From Leptospira licerasiae serovar Varillal str. VAR 010 (GTDB taxonomy: Bacteria; Spirochaetota; Leptospiria; Leptospirales; Leptospiraceae): a DNA stretch of 64,000 nt. Location of the stretch: positions 1-64,000 of the forward strand of contig NZ_AHOO02000005.1 of NCBI RefSeq assembly GCF_000244755.1. The letters run 5' to 3'. Positions 1-10,277 of the stretch are shown here, piece after piece (position 1 is the first letter of the stretch; each line of letters begins with the position of its first letter). The position numbers and the translations under genes are program-made. The notes below the pieces were generated by a model. It was not told the origin of the DNA, did not search any database, and worked only from the letters and a program-made list of their open reading frames with translations.

Positions 1-1759
1 CTTAACTTTGGCTCTATCTTTTCCATCAATACTCGTATCGTTTGTGCTAACACTATCCAAGTTTGCATTGGGAGAATAATCTCCCCTAAACACGTTCTGG
101 AACTTTTTGCCTACTTTTAAGAATTCGAAACTTCCACCCTTATTCAGCATCAAAGTCCAAAGACCGGTAGGTTCGTCGAAGAGTAAGGAATCGGAGAGAC
201 CGTTTCCGTCGTAATCTCCAGGAAACCATTCCATCCGGAAAATATCCGGGATCCTACTCATCAATCTTCCATAATTACGAAATTGGAATACTTGCCCGTC
301 ATGTTCTGCAACAATGAAGTCTTTGGTTTCAGGAAGATAGAATGCGATATCGGATCTTCCGTCCCCGTTAAAATCACCGCTAACGTTTCCTTTAAAGAAT
401 CGGATCTTAGAAGGGCCGTCATAATTTTTATAACGATTCGCATAGGTCTTAAAATTATATCCGCCTTCTTTTCGGCCTTCTGCTGCCTTCCAATTTCCAG
501 TTTGAGGATTGAAGAATACGATATCAGAAATCGCATCTCCATTAAAATCTCCCTCAAAATATTCGGTGGAATTCGGAAGAACTTCCGGCTCGCTGGACGC
601 TTGGTTTACTATATTCTGCCAAGTTAATATTCGAGAAGAACTGCTATATTTGAATTCGGGTTTTGTAGTATGGCGATCGGATTCTACAGTTTTGAGAATA
701 GGTCTTCCGGAATCGAAGGAAGTATCGTATACGAGTGAGTATGTCCAAAGTTTTACCGCCAGTCCAACCGACCTCTATCTTATCTAAAAGTCTATCCATG
801 GTCATAGTAAAACCAGGAGCCATACTTACATAAGAATCGCCTCTTGACTTTGTGATAAACTTAACATATTGTTTTGCAGGAAATCCGCTTTTGCTATTCC
901 CGGTATACTTGATCTCTTGGACATATAAATTCCGTTTTTCGGAGTAGTTAGAAGTGTCGTATGTGACCTGCATATAGTTTCCGTTCCGATCTTCCGTTTT
1001 GGAAAGATACCAACTATATGTTCTGGAAATTTGGTTTGGATCGTAGATCCGATTGGAAGCAGAGTCCCCAAAGATCGTCTTGGTCCCATCAGAGTCCAGA
1101 ACCTCCCAGGTCCCCCCATTTTCTATATTCGTTAATTTTAATAGTGCAAAATCTTCTTCCGTGATTTCGGGTCTATACACTCCGTTCTCGTTAGAAGTGG
1201 AACCTGAGACTTTGATTAGTCTTTTTCCGTTCCAAGTAAATGTGTCTCTGGAATCATAGAACAAAGCCCCATATTCCGGAGTTCTTGTGATCGCTCCCAG
1301 TCCTATACTCCAGCCGATCCCAGTCCATCCATCTCCTCCAGTGGAAGAATACGATAACGCTAGGCTTGGCTGAACTCCTGCTCTTCCTGCGGGAACTTGG
1401 ATTGGATAATTTAAGGAAACTGCACAGAAATTATTCGGTTCAGGTGGCGCGATAAACATGGCTCCGGTTAATGCGTCTGCCTTTGTTTCCGGATCGTCTA
1501 TCGCTTCGCTGTAGTTTGTAGAAATGGAAAATAGATCACTTCCTTCGGGTGCTGGTGCGGAACCTGGAGATAAGAAGGAAGTTCCAGATGGAAGTATTCC
1601 CGCTGCCCTAAACAGCCTATCTAAGGGACTGCCTCCGTTTCCACAGGAAGTAAAAAAGAACGAAAAGGCTGCGGATAAGATCCAAAATTTAAAAGAAGCT
1701 TGTGCTCTAATAAACGATACAAGTTTCTTTTTTTGAGCTGAAGATCCTTTTGACAGCAT
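1..1759 (-). pseudogene. SpvB/TcaC-type FG-GAP protein, frameshifted and cut by window edge
   Basis: The first part (start at 1759) has a hydrophobic leader ending in a Cys-Gly lipobox-like site near residue 40. An SpvB/TcaC N-terminal domain follows, with the hallmark VPAGRAGVQPSLALSYSS and GWTGIGWSIG. The reading frame closes at 644, but the family sequence continues in another frame from about 750 down to base 1. There, FG-GAP/VCBS-like repeats are visible (GDYDGNGLSD, GDFNGD, GDAISDIVFF). Removing one base from the TTTT run at 751-754 joins the frames as GWTGGKLWTYSLVYDT. Family members are large secreted or surface proteins, often with Rhs/toxin parts further on. The downstream end lies outside the window. 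The gene is 76 bases after a second frameshifted gene on the same strand. It could be a real pseudogene, a phase-variable gene or a sequencing indel. Confidence 0.8.
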
Positions 1760-1802
1760 ACTTTTCCCGTTCTCTTATATTCTATTTTCTTAATGGGAGT
1801 GA

Positions 1803-1825
1803 GCGGCTCTTTACGAAAGAACCGC
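1803..1825 (-). terminator. Intergenic hairpin between the two broken genes
   Basis: GCGG-C-TCTTT pairs with AAAGA-A-CCGC around a 3-base loop: nine pairs with one mismatch. On the minus strand it lies just after the giant lipoprotein gene and before the SpvB-type gene. No U-tract follows on that strand, so it may be a weak terminator, an attenuator or an RNA-processing site rather than a classical intrinsic terminator. Confidence 0.35.
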
Positions 1826-1835
1826 CCTCGATTTG

Positions 1836-4800
1836 TTACGGAACGATTTGAACGCTAAGCGTATAATCTCTCTCGATCAAAGGAGCGATAAAGAAGTTGT
1901 TCAAACCGAACTGAAGAGAACCTGGACTTAAAAGATCCAAACTGAACCCTCTGATCACCTGTTGAGTGGTATCCTGAGAAAACCAAGCAGGAAGAGCTTT
2001 AACATCATACACAGCAAGTGTCACACCTGATTGTGTTCCTTGATTGGTCGTGCTTAAGAAGAACTCTCCACTTCCTTTTAACGCAAATGGTGATAAAGTT
2101 GCTGTCCGTCCTCGGACCGTTCTCTTATTATTTTCGAAATGTTCCCAAACCGAAGTAATGATATTTCCGGAAAGAACAGTTTCACCAGGCTTCTGTGTTG
2201 CAGTTGCAGACACTGATCCGATCTGCAATGCATTCGTATATAAAAACTGTCCATCGGCAAGGTTTAAGACTTTCATATACATACCTCCTGCTTTGGAGTA
2301 TGTTGCGAATACCTGACCTCCAGAAAGTGAGAAATCAGCTACAACATTGGTCGTATCAATAGTTAAGTCCGTTGCCAACTTAGTCGCAGTCGTCAAATCA
2401 ATTCCTCGAGCAATCCAAGGGCCCGTGTAAGTAGGCCACATTACAAAACCTTTAGTGCCTGAAGCCTTTACAAAGACTCCACTTCCACTTCCTATCGCAG
2501 CATCACTTAAGCTGATATCGGATCCGACTTGAACACCAGTAGTGATATTATATACTCGCGCACCAATTGCTTTAGCATATGTAACTGGATTTCGATAGTG
2601 AAGCCCCAACAGCACATTTGTTCCACCCGCTCCATCTGCCTGAATTTCATATCTTGCAGCATCAGGATTTATCACATCGCTAATCAAGAAGGTATCTACA
2701 GTAACTGCACCAGTAGAAGTGTTAAAGATCCTTCCTCTAGTTAACTTATGGTAATTCATATTACCAGCAATGGCCTGGTTATCACTCCATACAACCATGG
2801 CCCTGTCTGAAGCTGCAGCTACATCGATTCTGGACCAATCTGCTAAGTCATAATTTCGAGTAATTACTTTGGTCTCAGCAACAGTAGCAGCATACGTGCT
2901 CATATTTCTAACCGCTAAATAAATATCTTTAGCGTTCTCCCAAATAATAACAGCCTTTCCATTATCCAATTTAGCGACTAGTTCACCTGGAGAAGTGATT
3001 GCAGTGGTATTGATTTGGAATTGAGCACCTAACACAGTTCCTGTAGAGATTTGGAATACTTTACCATAAAGGTTAGTATCTCTTCTCCAAATTACCATCG
3101 TTACGTCACCTTGGGTAACGGAAACTGGTTCACCTAAAGGAACAGCAGTTCCAGCATCACTAAGGATTGTATCGCTTGCAAGAGTTCCTGCCTTGTAAGT
3201 GCGACCGCTATTGGTAGTAAGTTGGAAGGTTCCACCAGAAAGGAAGCTTGTGAATCCTCCCGCATCTGTCCAAGAGTTCCAATAAGGAACACCTTTGTTA
3301 TAATTCCCCATCCAGTTAACTGCTAAATAATCAGGAGTGTATCCGAGACATCCGGAAGGATGGAAAAGATTTGCTCCCGAGCAAGATACGGTCGCGGAGG
3401 TTAATAGAGGTAGATATTGTGGGAGAGAATAGTTCGAAGCAGGAGTTCCGTTTGTTTGAGTATTCCAATCCGTTACGAAAGAATTGTCCACAATCAAACG
3501 TGCATCGGGTGCAGCTAATGCTCCCGGAATAGTTACCCCTGTAGTCTTGATATTCTTCTTCTTCATAGCGGTATCAACAACTACCGTAAAAGAACCATCC
3601 GGGTACCCGGGAGTTGGAGTGCTACTTACTACTGTATATGGATACGTATCCCCACTAACGTAAATGGAATCATTTACTTCTATCGTTCCATACACTCCTG
3701 AAAGATAAATTGTAGTATCTCCAATACTTGTTGGAGAACTTAATACCCCTCTCATTTTTTTCACATCGGTGTATTTTAACGGCCAAATAGTTCTGCGATA
3801 TGCACTGTTTAAAGCCGGACGAACATAGATGTTTACTAAACTATTTTCAGGATCTACAACTGTGCTAAGCTGAGGCATACGGAGACAAATTCTGAATGTT
3901 TGGTCTGCATAACCGGAAGTGTCTATCCACATCTTTTGTATTTTATAAGCGTCCACGGCATCCGTGTCTTTATAGACATGGACCCAATCAGTTCTTTGTC
4001 CACCAAAGCCTAAGCTGATCTCAAAATCCATTACTTGATCAATATTGAATCGTTTGGTCGCAACCACAGGAGAATATTTGAAATCCGTAAAGTACTGGTA
4101 AGAACCACCATTTTCAGGTAAGCCAAAGTTAGGATTCAAATATTTAGTTTGGTCCAACTTCACAGTAAATACTACTTTTTCATTAAATCCAACTTTTCCT
4201 ACATAGAAAGATTTTTGATCCGGCTCATAAGGGTTTTCACCGAACTGAGATAGATCCCATTGAGTATTTAATTTAAAGAAAGAGTTTGGATCATTTGCGT
4301 CGATGGCTCCTCCAGTAGGAGTAGAACCAGAAGACCCAATCGGAGTAGCTCCATAAGGAGGATTTACTTCATTTTTAGCTAAATCCTTTACGGAAATATA
4401 AACTATATCGTAATAATCCCCTGCCCAAGTGATAGAATCCACGCCCTTTACCATCTGTGCTTTTTGAATATTGCCCGGATCGAAGATGCGGATATTAGAA
4501 CCATCTACCCAGAACTCAGTTGGATCATTATATTTTCCGTTAGAATAGATCGCCCAAACCCCTGCAGTTCTCTTCTCTTCGTCCGTCCAGGCAGAAAACG
4601 GTTTTTGAACACAAGCAGTACGGCTGACTCCATCGCTACCTGAGAATGTTTGGTTTTCACAAGGTAATGTAGTAGATACTCCGGCAAAGGACTTGATTCC
4701 CTTTAAATGGATTTTGGATTGGCCGAGAGCAGGAGCGAACTCGCTAAAGTCGATAACATAGTCTCCGTATTCAATCTGAACTCCAGAACAAGCAACTCTC

Positions 4801-6196
4801 TCCAAAGCTTTTTCAAAGTTACTCCTGGAGCAAGAGTTGTCGCAGTTTTAGTAGTGCAAGGATTTTCTACACTTAAGTCATCAAAGGCAGCAACTCTATA
4901 TTTTTCACGTATTTGAGGGCCAAACACTTTAATAAGGCTTGTTCTTCCTTTTGCGTTCTCTTCTACAATTTTTAGATTATCTCCAGTAAAGCTCAAAAGT
5001 GCAGATTTATAATTAGAATCTGCGACATGAGTCATTGTATAATCAACAATGAAAATTTTAGGAGTATAGCCGGAAGCAATTGCATTTTCAATTTCTGCTG
5101 TGTTTAAATTAGGAAGTTCCACAACATAAGGTCCGAAATCGTCTCCCCCATAAACTTCAACCTGAAATAAACTATAGTCATCATTTCTTAATCGGAAACT
5201 TTGGACTGGAATTAAATTCCCTCTCGCGTCTTCAAACATCAGTGTGCAAAGTATATTGCTCAGTTTTACCGGCATATTCACTGATCTGTTCTTAATATAT
5301 AATGCTGCTCTTACATAACCAGCATTCGCATCTATTTTGGAAGTTTCGTTAATCTTAGAACTTTTTTCGGACCTATATTTTCTGGCTTTTTGGCTGGCAG
5401 AATCCGATTTAACCGTCTTTGCTTCTTTATCGATATTGTTTTTAAAAGGTTTGTCTGCCCATTTAGTAGTAGTAGCTTCTTCTAAGAATCTTTTAGACCA
5501 GCTATTTGCCTGTTTATATGAAGTGGCAACTGAGCCAGACATGGACACTCCTGTTTCCGCAGGACCTTTTACCTCCATGCTAGTACTTACACTTAAGCTG
5601 CCTTCAGTATCGTTAGACTCGCTCATTTCCGCTTCTCTTTTATATTGGTCCTGAAATTGAACTGTCCTCAGATTCAATTCATTTTGGTGAACCGATTCAG
5701 ATCCTTCATTTTTATTGGATTCAATATCGTCAGAATTGATCTCACTTACGATCTCATCGCTTTCGCCAGTACTACTCTTTAAGATTGCGACCTTCATTGT
5801 GATAGGAGGAGCTACAACTGTGTCGATTTCCGGATAATCAGCTACCCAAACGTTCGTAGTCGTTTCATTGATATTTAATATTCCATCTCCATCGAAGTCA
5901 TTCAGGATGGTGGTTCCGGTTGGATCTATTGCTCCACCTAAAGCCTGTGCACTTACCTTTGTTCCCGGCTTTAAATTAAACAAGTTATTCACCGGGGTAA
6001 CAGTCCCGCCACCACCGACAGGAACTCCGCCCTTATCCACCACTAAAGGGACCTTTTCCGCAACCAACCATGTGGCTTTTTTTAGATCCACATCTCCGCT
6101 GCCAAAACCCCAGTCGCTTAAACAACCTGCAAAAGAAAGTACAATAGAAGTTAAAATAACTTTCCTAACAACAATCCTAACGATCAAATCGAACAT
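1836..6196 (-). pseudogene. Giant surface lipoprotein (LIC12048-like), single frameshift
   Basis: The start is the ATG at 6196, preceded by GGAGG at good spacing. The leader ends in LSFAGC, a lipoprotein signal. An acidic calcium-loop motif DFDGDGILNINE (thrombospondin type 3-like) follows, then a long Ser/Glu/Lys-rich polar stretch, then a large beta-rich region. That region has repeated strands of the type VIWRRD, VIIWENA and VVWSDN, suggesting propeller-like or Kelch-like repeats. The first frame ends at 4703; the rest reads in another frame from about 4810 to 1836. One extra A in the AAAAA run at 4809-4813 would fuse them (VTLKKALERVACSGV) into about 1,450 residues. From memory it resembles the leptospiral LIC12048 lipoprotein family; the function is unknown. 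Confidence 0.75.
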
Positions 6197-6525
6197 CGAA
6201 CGAACCTCCGGTTTCCCATCACTACTGAAAACCAAATCCAAAATACAAAACACACCGGACAAATTTTTCGACGTGAGTCGACTTTTTTGACTGAGTTCAA
6301 ATTTTTACTCACAGTTTTGCCTGATTCATCTTTGAATCGAAACACAACTTGGGCGTTTGAATGGATGTTTCGAAAAAGTTCCCATTTTTGTCTAATTTTT
6401 TGCATCAAACTTAAAAAAAATTTGGAAAACGTTTAGAAAACAGGCAAGTATCAGGACAAAATGAAGCTAACAGGAAAATTTTGGGGAACTTTATCTCTCA
6501 GATGGGATAACTCAATCCAACTAAC

Positions 6526-6572
6526 ATATATCCCATAACGGATAGTTTACATTATCCTAATATGGGATATAT
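6526..6572. repeat. Nested inverted repeat, operator or cruciform
   Basis: Outer arms ATATATCCCATA (6526-6537) and TATGGGATATAT (6561-6572) are perfect 12-base complements. Inside them GGATA (6540-6544) and TATCC (6553-6557) also pair. A third copy of the core ATGGGATA sits at 6502-6509. There is no U-tract, so this is more likely a protein-binding site than a terminator. It lies about 330 bases upstream of the giant lipoprotein start. Confidence 0.6.
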
Positions 6573-7033
6573 GCACGATGAATTTTTCATAAAAATGGGA
6601 ACTTTATATTATTATAATATTTAAATCTAGATTACTGGAAATTAATTATTAATAAAATAGGCAGCCAGATTGCAAATAGTTCGGATTTCAAATCATAAAG
6701 CGAACTGGACTTTCCTGATCTCTATTCATAAGAAGGATTTCGAAAAACCGTCCTTCCCTTTATTCGAATCATTCCTCAATGAATAAAATTACCTCATTTG
6801 GGTAATACGCGGTAAAACCAGAATTCAAAATCGTCTTTTGCCATTGCTGTTACCAAATAACCGCTTTTATATAGAACAACTCGGTAGGACATACAAATTC
6901 GATATAATATTATATATTTATAATGTATTGTAGTTTCAGCTGATCTGCGACCCCTTTATTCACTTTCAAAATGTGACATATCTCCTTCACATAACTCATT
7001 TTAAACCTTACCAACATTCCTACTATATCTTGC

Positions 7034-7066
7034 GAACAAATGTTCAACAAAAACGAACAGTGTTTC
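7034..7066. promoter_or_regulatory. Tandem palindromes upstream of the SDR/thiolase operon
   Basis: GAACAAATGTTC (7034-7045) is a perfect 5-2-5 palindrome. GAACAGTGTTTC (7055-7066) is a near-palindromic second copy. Their starts are exactly 21 bases apart, about two helical turns, which is typical of cooperative repressor sites of the TetR type. They lie roughly 150 bases before the SDR start. Assigning a regulator family is inference. Confidence 0.4.
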
Positions 7067-7219
7067 ATGATCTCATATTCATATGAATTTTCCTTGTCGG
7101 GAATCCAGGTACAATCCATCTTTTACCAGAACAATCGTTCTATTTCAAACAGATCGAATTCTATCTGTACGACCCGAAAGTTTAAAAATTCGTTATCCGA
7201 GGACATAAGAGGGATCCAA

Positions 7220-7987
7220 ATGGCAAAACAATTCGAAGGTAAAGTTGCATTAGTTACGGGAGCTGCATCTCCCCGAGGTTTAGGTCGCGCTATCGCCAAT
7301 ACTATCGCCAAAGACGGCGGAGATGTGGTCGTAGTAGACTTAAATAAGGAGCATATCGAGCAAGCAGCGGCTGAGATCGCTAAAGAATTCGGCGTTAAAA
7401 CCTTAGGTATTCCGGTAAATGTCACTAAGCCGGAAGATTGCGAGGCTGCAATCAATGCAGTTAAAGAGAAATTCGGTAAACTGGACTTCTTAGTTAATAA
7501 TGCAGGTGTTCTGAAAGATAATCTTTTTATCAGAATGAGCGAGCAAGAGTTTGATTTCGTGATGGATGTGAATGCGAAAGGTGTGTTCTTAATGACCAAG
7601 TATGCTTCTAAACTTCTTTTAAAAGCTCCTTCCGGTAGGATCGTAAACATCTCTTCTCTTTCAGGTCTTTCAGGCCAACCTGGACAAGCAAACTATTCTT
7701 CGTCCAAAGCCGCTGTGATCGCTCTTACTAAAGTTGCTGCAAGAGAATTCTCCGGTAGAAACGTTTTAGTAAATGCAGTTTGCCCTGGTTATGTGCAAAC
7801 AGACATGACTGCCTCTCTTCCGGAAGAAGTTCAGAAAAAACTTACCGATCCTATGTTCATTCCTTTAAAAAGACCTGGTACTCAGCAAGAGATCGCTAAC
7901 GCAGTGGAATTCTTTCTTTCTGATAAAGCTTCTTATATCACCGGTGTTTTCCTTCGTGTAGACGGCGGCGCCGGTATCGGAATGTAA
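7220..7987 (+). CDS. SDR-family 3-oxoacyl reductase (FabG-like)
   Basis: A 255-residue short-chain dehydrogenase/reductase that probably reduces a 3-oxoacyl thioester (ACP or CoA) with NAD(P)H. The nucleotide loop [10 protein letters not shown] begins at residue 13, NNAG is at 93-96, the catalytic Ser is around 145, and Tyr159 and Lys163 sit in YSSSK. The C-terminus ends in the usual VDGGAG pattern. The ATG at 7220 is chosen because GAGGG stands upstream; the frame is open further 5' but without family similarity. It is the first gene of a tight operon with a thiolase and a DUF35 protein. That points to acyl-CoA chain metabolism rather than the core fatty-acid synthesis cluster. Confidence 0.85.
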   Translation: MAKQFEGKVALVTGAASPRGLGRAIANTIAKDGGDVVVVDLNKEHIEQAAAEIAKEFGVKTLGIPVNVTKPEDCEAAINAVKEKFGKLDFLVNNAGVLKDNLFIRMSEQEFDFVMDVNAKGVFLMTKYASKLLLKAPSGRIVNISSLSGLSGQPGQANYSSSKAAVIALTKVAAREFSGRNVLVNAVCPGYVQTDMTASLPEEVQKKLTDPMFIPLKRPGTQQEIANAVEFFLSDKASYITGVFLRVDGGAGIGM

Positions 7988-7997
7988 GGAGTTCATC

Positions 7998-9161
7998 ATG
8001 AGAGAAGTAGCAATCATCGGGGCTTATGAAACGGTCCACGGCAATCACAAGGACAGAACTCTACGCGATCTAGTTACCGAAGCGGGTAACGGCGCCATCA
8101 AAGATTCAGGCATAGACAGAAAGGAAATCCAAGCCGTCTATGTTGGAAACTATGCCGGTAACGAGTTTAACGCTCAAAACACAATGGGATCTTATGCTGC
8201 CAATTTACTTGGACTAGGCGATCGACCTGCGATCAGAACTGAAGGAGCTTGTGCTTCCGGTGGGATTGCAATGAGACAAGGTGTTCTTGCCGTTGCCTCC
8301 GGTCTGTATGATACAGTTTTAGTTCTGGGCGTGGAAAAAATGAACGGTTTAGACCCGGAAACTACGATGGAAATCGTAGCAAGAGGCCAAGACCAAGATG
8401 TGGAAGGCGGGTATTGTATTTCAGGTCCTTCCGGTTTTGCGTTAAATGCCATCCGTCACATGCATGAATTCGGCACCACCAAGGAAATGTTGGCTACAGT
8501 TGCCGAAAAAAACTATTTCCATGGTAGCTTAAATCCATTCGCCCATAAACAAAAAGAGATTTCTTTTAATAATATCATGAGAGCCAGAATGGTCACCACT
8601 CCATTCGGTTTTCATGATGTTTCTTTGGTTACGGACGCTTCTGCTGCGGTTGTGATCACTACTAAAGAAAGAGCAAAATCCGTTCGTAAGGACTATGTGG
8701 TGGTAAAAGGTTCCGGGATCGGCGGAGATTACTTCAATGTTGCTCTTAAAAAAGATTCCGTTAGCTTTCCCGCTTCCGTTCAAGCAGCTACCGAAGCTTT
8801 TAAAATGGCCGGTGTAGAAAGAAAGGACATCGATGTTTTGGAATGTCATGACTGCTTCACGATTACCGAGATCATCAATATCGAAGATCTTGGCTTTGTG
8901 GAAAAAGGAAAGGGCGGCCAGTTCACTAAAGAAGGTCATACTCGACTGGGCGGAAAACTTCCTGTTAATACTTCAGGCGGTTTGAAAGCGAAAGGTCATC
9001 CGGTTGGCGCTACTGGCGTTGGTCAGGTTGTGGAGATGACTTTCCAACTCAGAGACCAATCTGAAAAAAGACAAGTTGCAAATGCTCGCACCGCTTTAAC
9101 TCACGTTTTAGGCGGCCCGGGTGCAGTTAGTATAGTGCATATTCTGCAGAGGGGGGAATAA
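7998..9161 (+). CDS. SCP2/SCPx-type thiolase
   Basis: A 387-residue thiolase-superfamily enzyme. The nucleophile Cys85 is in EGACASGG, HDCF is at 284-287 and GHPVGATG begins at 333. HDCF is characteristic of the SCPx/SCP2-type thiolases and replaces the C-terminal cysteine motif of classical acetyl-CoA acetyltransferases. Because both Cys85 and the HDCF cysteine are present, it is likely a true thiolase (thiolytic cleavage or Claisen condensation of 3-oxoacyl-CoA) rather than a cysteine-less Ltp2-type aldolase. The gene starts 11 bases after the SDR with an AAGGAG site, and its stop overlaps the next start (TAATG). Confidence 0.85.
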   Translation: MREVAIIGAYETVHGNHKDRTLRDLVTEAGNGAIKDSGIDRKEIQAVYVGNYAGNEFNAQNTMGSYAANLLGLGDRPAIRTEGACASGGIAMRQGVLAVASGLYDTVLVLGVEKMNGLDPETTMEIVARGQDQDVEGGYCISGPSGFALNAIRHMHEFGTTKEMLATVAEKNYFHGSLNPFAHKQKEISFNNIMRARMVTTPFGFHDVSLVTDASAAVVITTKERAKSVRKDYVVVKGSGIGGDYFNVALKKDSVSFPASVQAATEAFKMAGVERKDIDVLECHDCFTITEIINIEDLGFVEKGKGGQFTKEGHTRLGGKLPVNTSGGLKAKGHPVGATGVGQVVEMTFQLRDQSEKRQVANARTALTHVLGGPGAVSIVHILQRGE

Positions 9162-9520
9162 TGGCTGAGATCATGGAAGCTCATTCTTTAACGGGAAAAA
9201 AATGCAAATCCTGCGGATTCGAAGCTACCGATCCTGTAGTTTCTTGCACAAGCTGCGGATCTGATGATGTGGAGCCTAAAACTTTTTCCGGCAAGGGAAA
9301 AGTTTATACTTACACAGTGGTCCATGTAGGCTTCGGACATTTAGCTCCAAGAGCGCCTTATGTTCTTGCGGTTATCGAGTTGGAAGAAGGTGCAAAGACG
9401 ATGAGTATTATCGAAGGTGAATACCAGGGCAAACCGGTTACTGAATCTATCGCGATCGATATGCCTGTCCTTTTCGATAGGACGGAAACTTCTACGGGAT
9501 TTATTTTTAAACCCGCTTGA
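9161..9520 (+). CDS. DUF35 zinc-ribbon/OB-fold acyl-CoA partner protein
   Basis: A 119-residue protein with an N-terminal zinc ribbon (Cys15, Cys18, Cys29, Cys32) followed by a beta-rich OB-fold. This is the standard DUF35 architecture. Such proteins form stable complexes with SCP2-type thiolases or aldolases and help bind the acyl-CoA. The start overlaps the thiolase stop by one base, so translational coupling and a physical complex are likely. A terminator follows directly. Confidence 0.85.
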   Translation: MAEIMEAHSLTGKKCKSCGFEATDPVVSCTSCGSDDVEPKTFSGKGKVYTYTVVHVGFGHLAPRAPYVLAVIELEEGAKTMSIIEGEYQGKPVTESIAIDMPVLFDRTETSTGFIFKPA

Positions 9521-9530
9521 TCTAAAAAGG

Positions 9531-9560
9531 AAAGCGGGGTGGGACTCCCCCGCTTTTGTT
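9531..9560 (+). terminator. Intrinsic terminator of the SDR-thiolase-DUF35 operon
   Basis: The arm AAAGCGGGG pairs with CCCCGCTTT across an 8-base loop and is followed by a T-rich run. It starts 11 bases after the DUF35 stop codon. Confidence 0.85.
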
Positions 9561-9771
9561 TTACAAAAAACGAATAAGTCCGATTCTTTTCCATTCTTAG
9601 AAATCGATATTAAGAATCAGCTCCTGATACTTTGACAAAAGTCAATTTTTGGCTTCTTCTTCATTTTACTCTAAATCTTTTACGGATCTTCCACCGACAC
9701 TTCCGTGACAAAAAGTTCTTTGCTTTCTCTTTCTAAAAAAGAAACTTGGAACCAATATAAAGGAGTAATCC

Positions 9772-10185
9772 ATGAAGACTCGGGCAATCCTGATTTCCCT
9801 TTTTGTTTCCATTCTCTCCCTCATCTTCCTATTGAACTGCGGAGATAAAGAAAAACCGAAAGAAGAAGCTGCACCTGTAGCAAGTACCGCGACTTTAAGT
9901 CCGGAAGTAGAAGAAGGTAAAAAACTTTTTCTTGAAAACGGCTGTAACGCATGTCACGGAGATACTGGTGCTGGGGACGGAGCTGCTGCGGCTAGCTTGA
10001 ATCCAAAACCTAGAAATTACAAAGCACCTGCAAATGAATGGAAAAACGGTCCTACAGAAGCGGGAATTTTGAAAACTTTGAATAACGGAATTCCAAGCAA
10101 CCCTGTAATGACTTCCTACAAGTTCTTAGGTGACGAAAAACTTAAAAAAATTGCTAAGTATATAATTTACCTAAACCAAAATTAA
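9772..10185 (+). CDS. Lipoprotein cytochrome c
   Basis: A 137-residue class I cytochrome c. The signal sequence ends in FLLNC with the lipid-modified Cys at residue 23. An Ala/Glu/Lys-rich linker follows, then a single haem site CNACH at 58-62. A methionine in the PVMTSY segment is the likely axial ligand. It should be anchored in the periplasm or outer membrane and carry electrons. A good AAAGGAG ribosome site precedes the ATG. It stands alone between two terminators, so its redox partner cannot be read from context. Confidence 0.85.
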   Translation: MKTRAILISLFVSILSLIFLLNCGDKEKPKEEAAPVASTATLSPEVEEGKKLFLENGCNACHGDTGAGDGAAAASLNPKPRNYKAPANEWKNGPTEAGILKTLNNGIPSNPVMTSYKFLGDEKLKKIAKYIIYLNQN

Positions 10186-10195
10186 TTCCAATTCT

Positions 10196-10225
10196 AAGGG
10201 AGTCCGAAAGGACTCCCTTCTTAAT
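10196..10225 (+). terminator. Intrinsic terminator after cytochrome c
   Basis: AAGGGAGTCC (10196-10205) pairs perfectly with GGACTCCCTT (10210-10219) around a GAAA tetraloop and is followed by CTTAATTTTTT. Confidence 0.9.
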
Positions 10226-10277
10226 TTTTTCCCACTTTTCTTCTGGAAGTTTTCCACCCACATTTCAACCTAGCTTT

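Larger units (their letters stand above)
6197..7219. other. 1-kb AT-rich non-coding region
   Basis: I find no convincing gene here. The only open frames are short, lack ribosome sites and resemble nothing. The stretch separates the minus-strand lipoprotein gene from the plus-strand SDR operon, so it must carry both divergent promoters. It contains a nested inverted repeat (6526-6572) with a further copy of its core at 6502-6509, a short hairpin ATTACC/GGTAAT near 6790-6810, and two tandem palindromes at 7034-7066. Confidence 0.7.

Noticed and set aside
6910..7119. Minus-strand 69-residue open frame in the 1-kb gap
   Set aside because: No ribosome site, no recognisable family, and it overlaps the tandem palindromes before the SDR operon.
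7040..7219. Upstream extension of the SDR gene by 60 codons
   Set aside because: The sequence is not SDR-like; the ATG at 7220 has a good ribosome site and starts exactly at the conserved fold.
9601..9771. TTGACA at 9632 as a cytochrome promoter
   Set aside because: No acceptable -10 hexamer at 16-18 bases; it is part of a small TTGAC/GTCAA palindrome instead.
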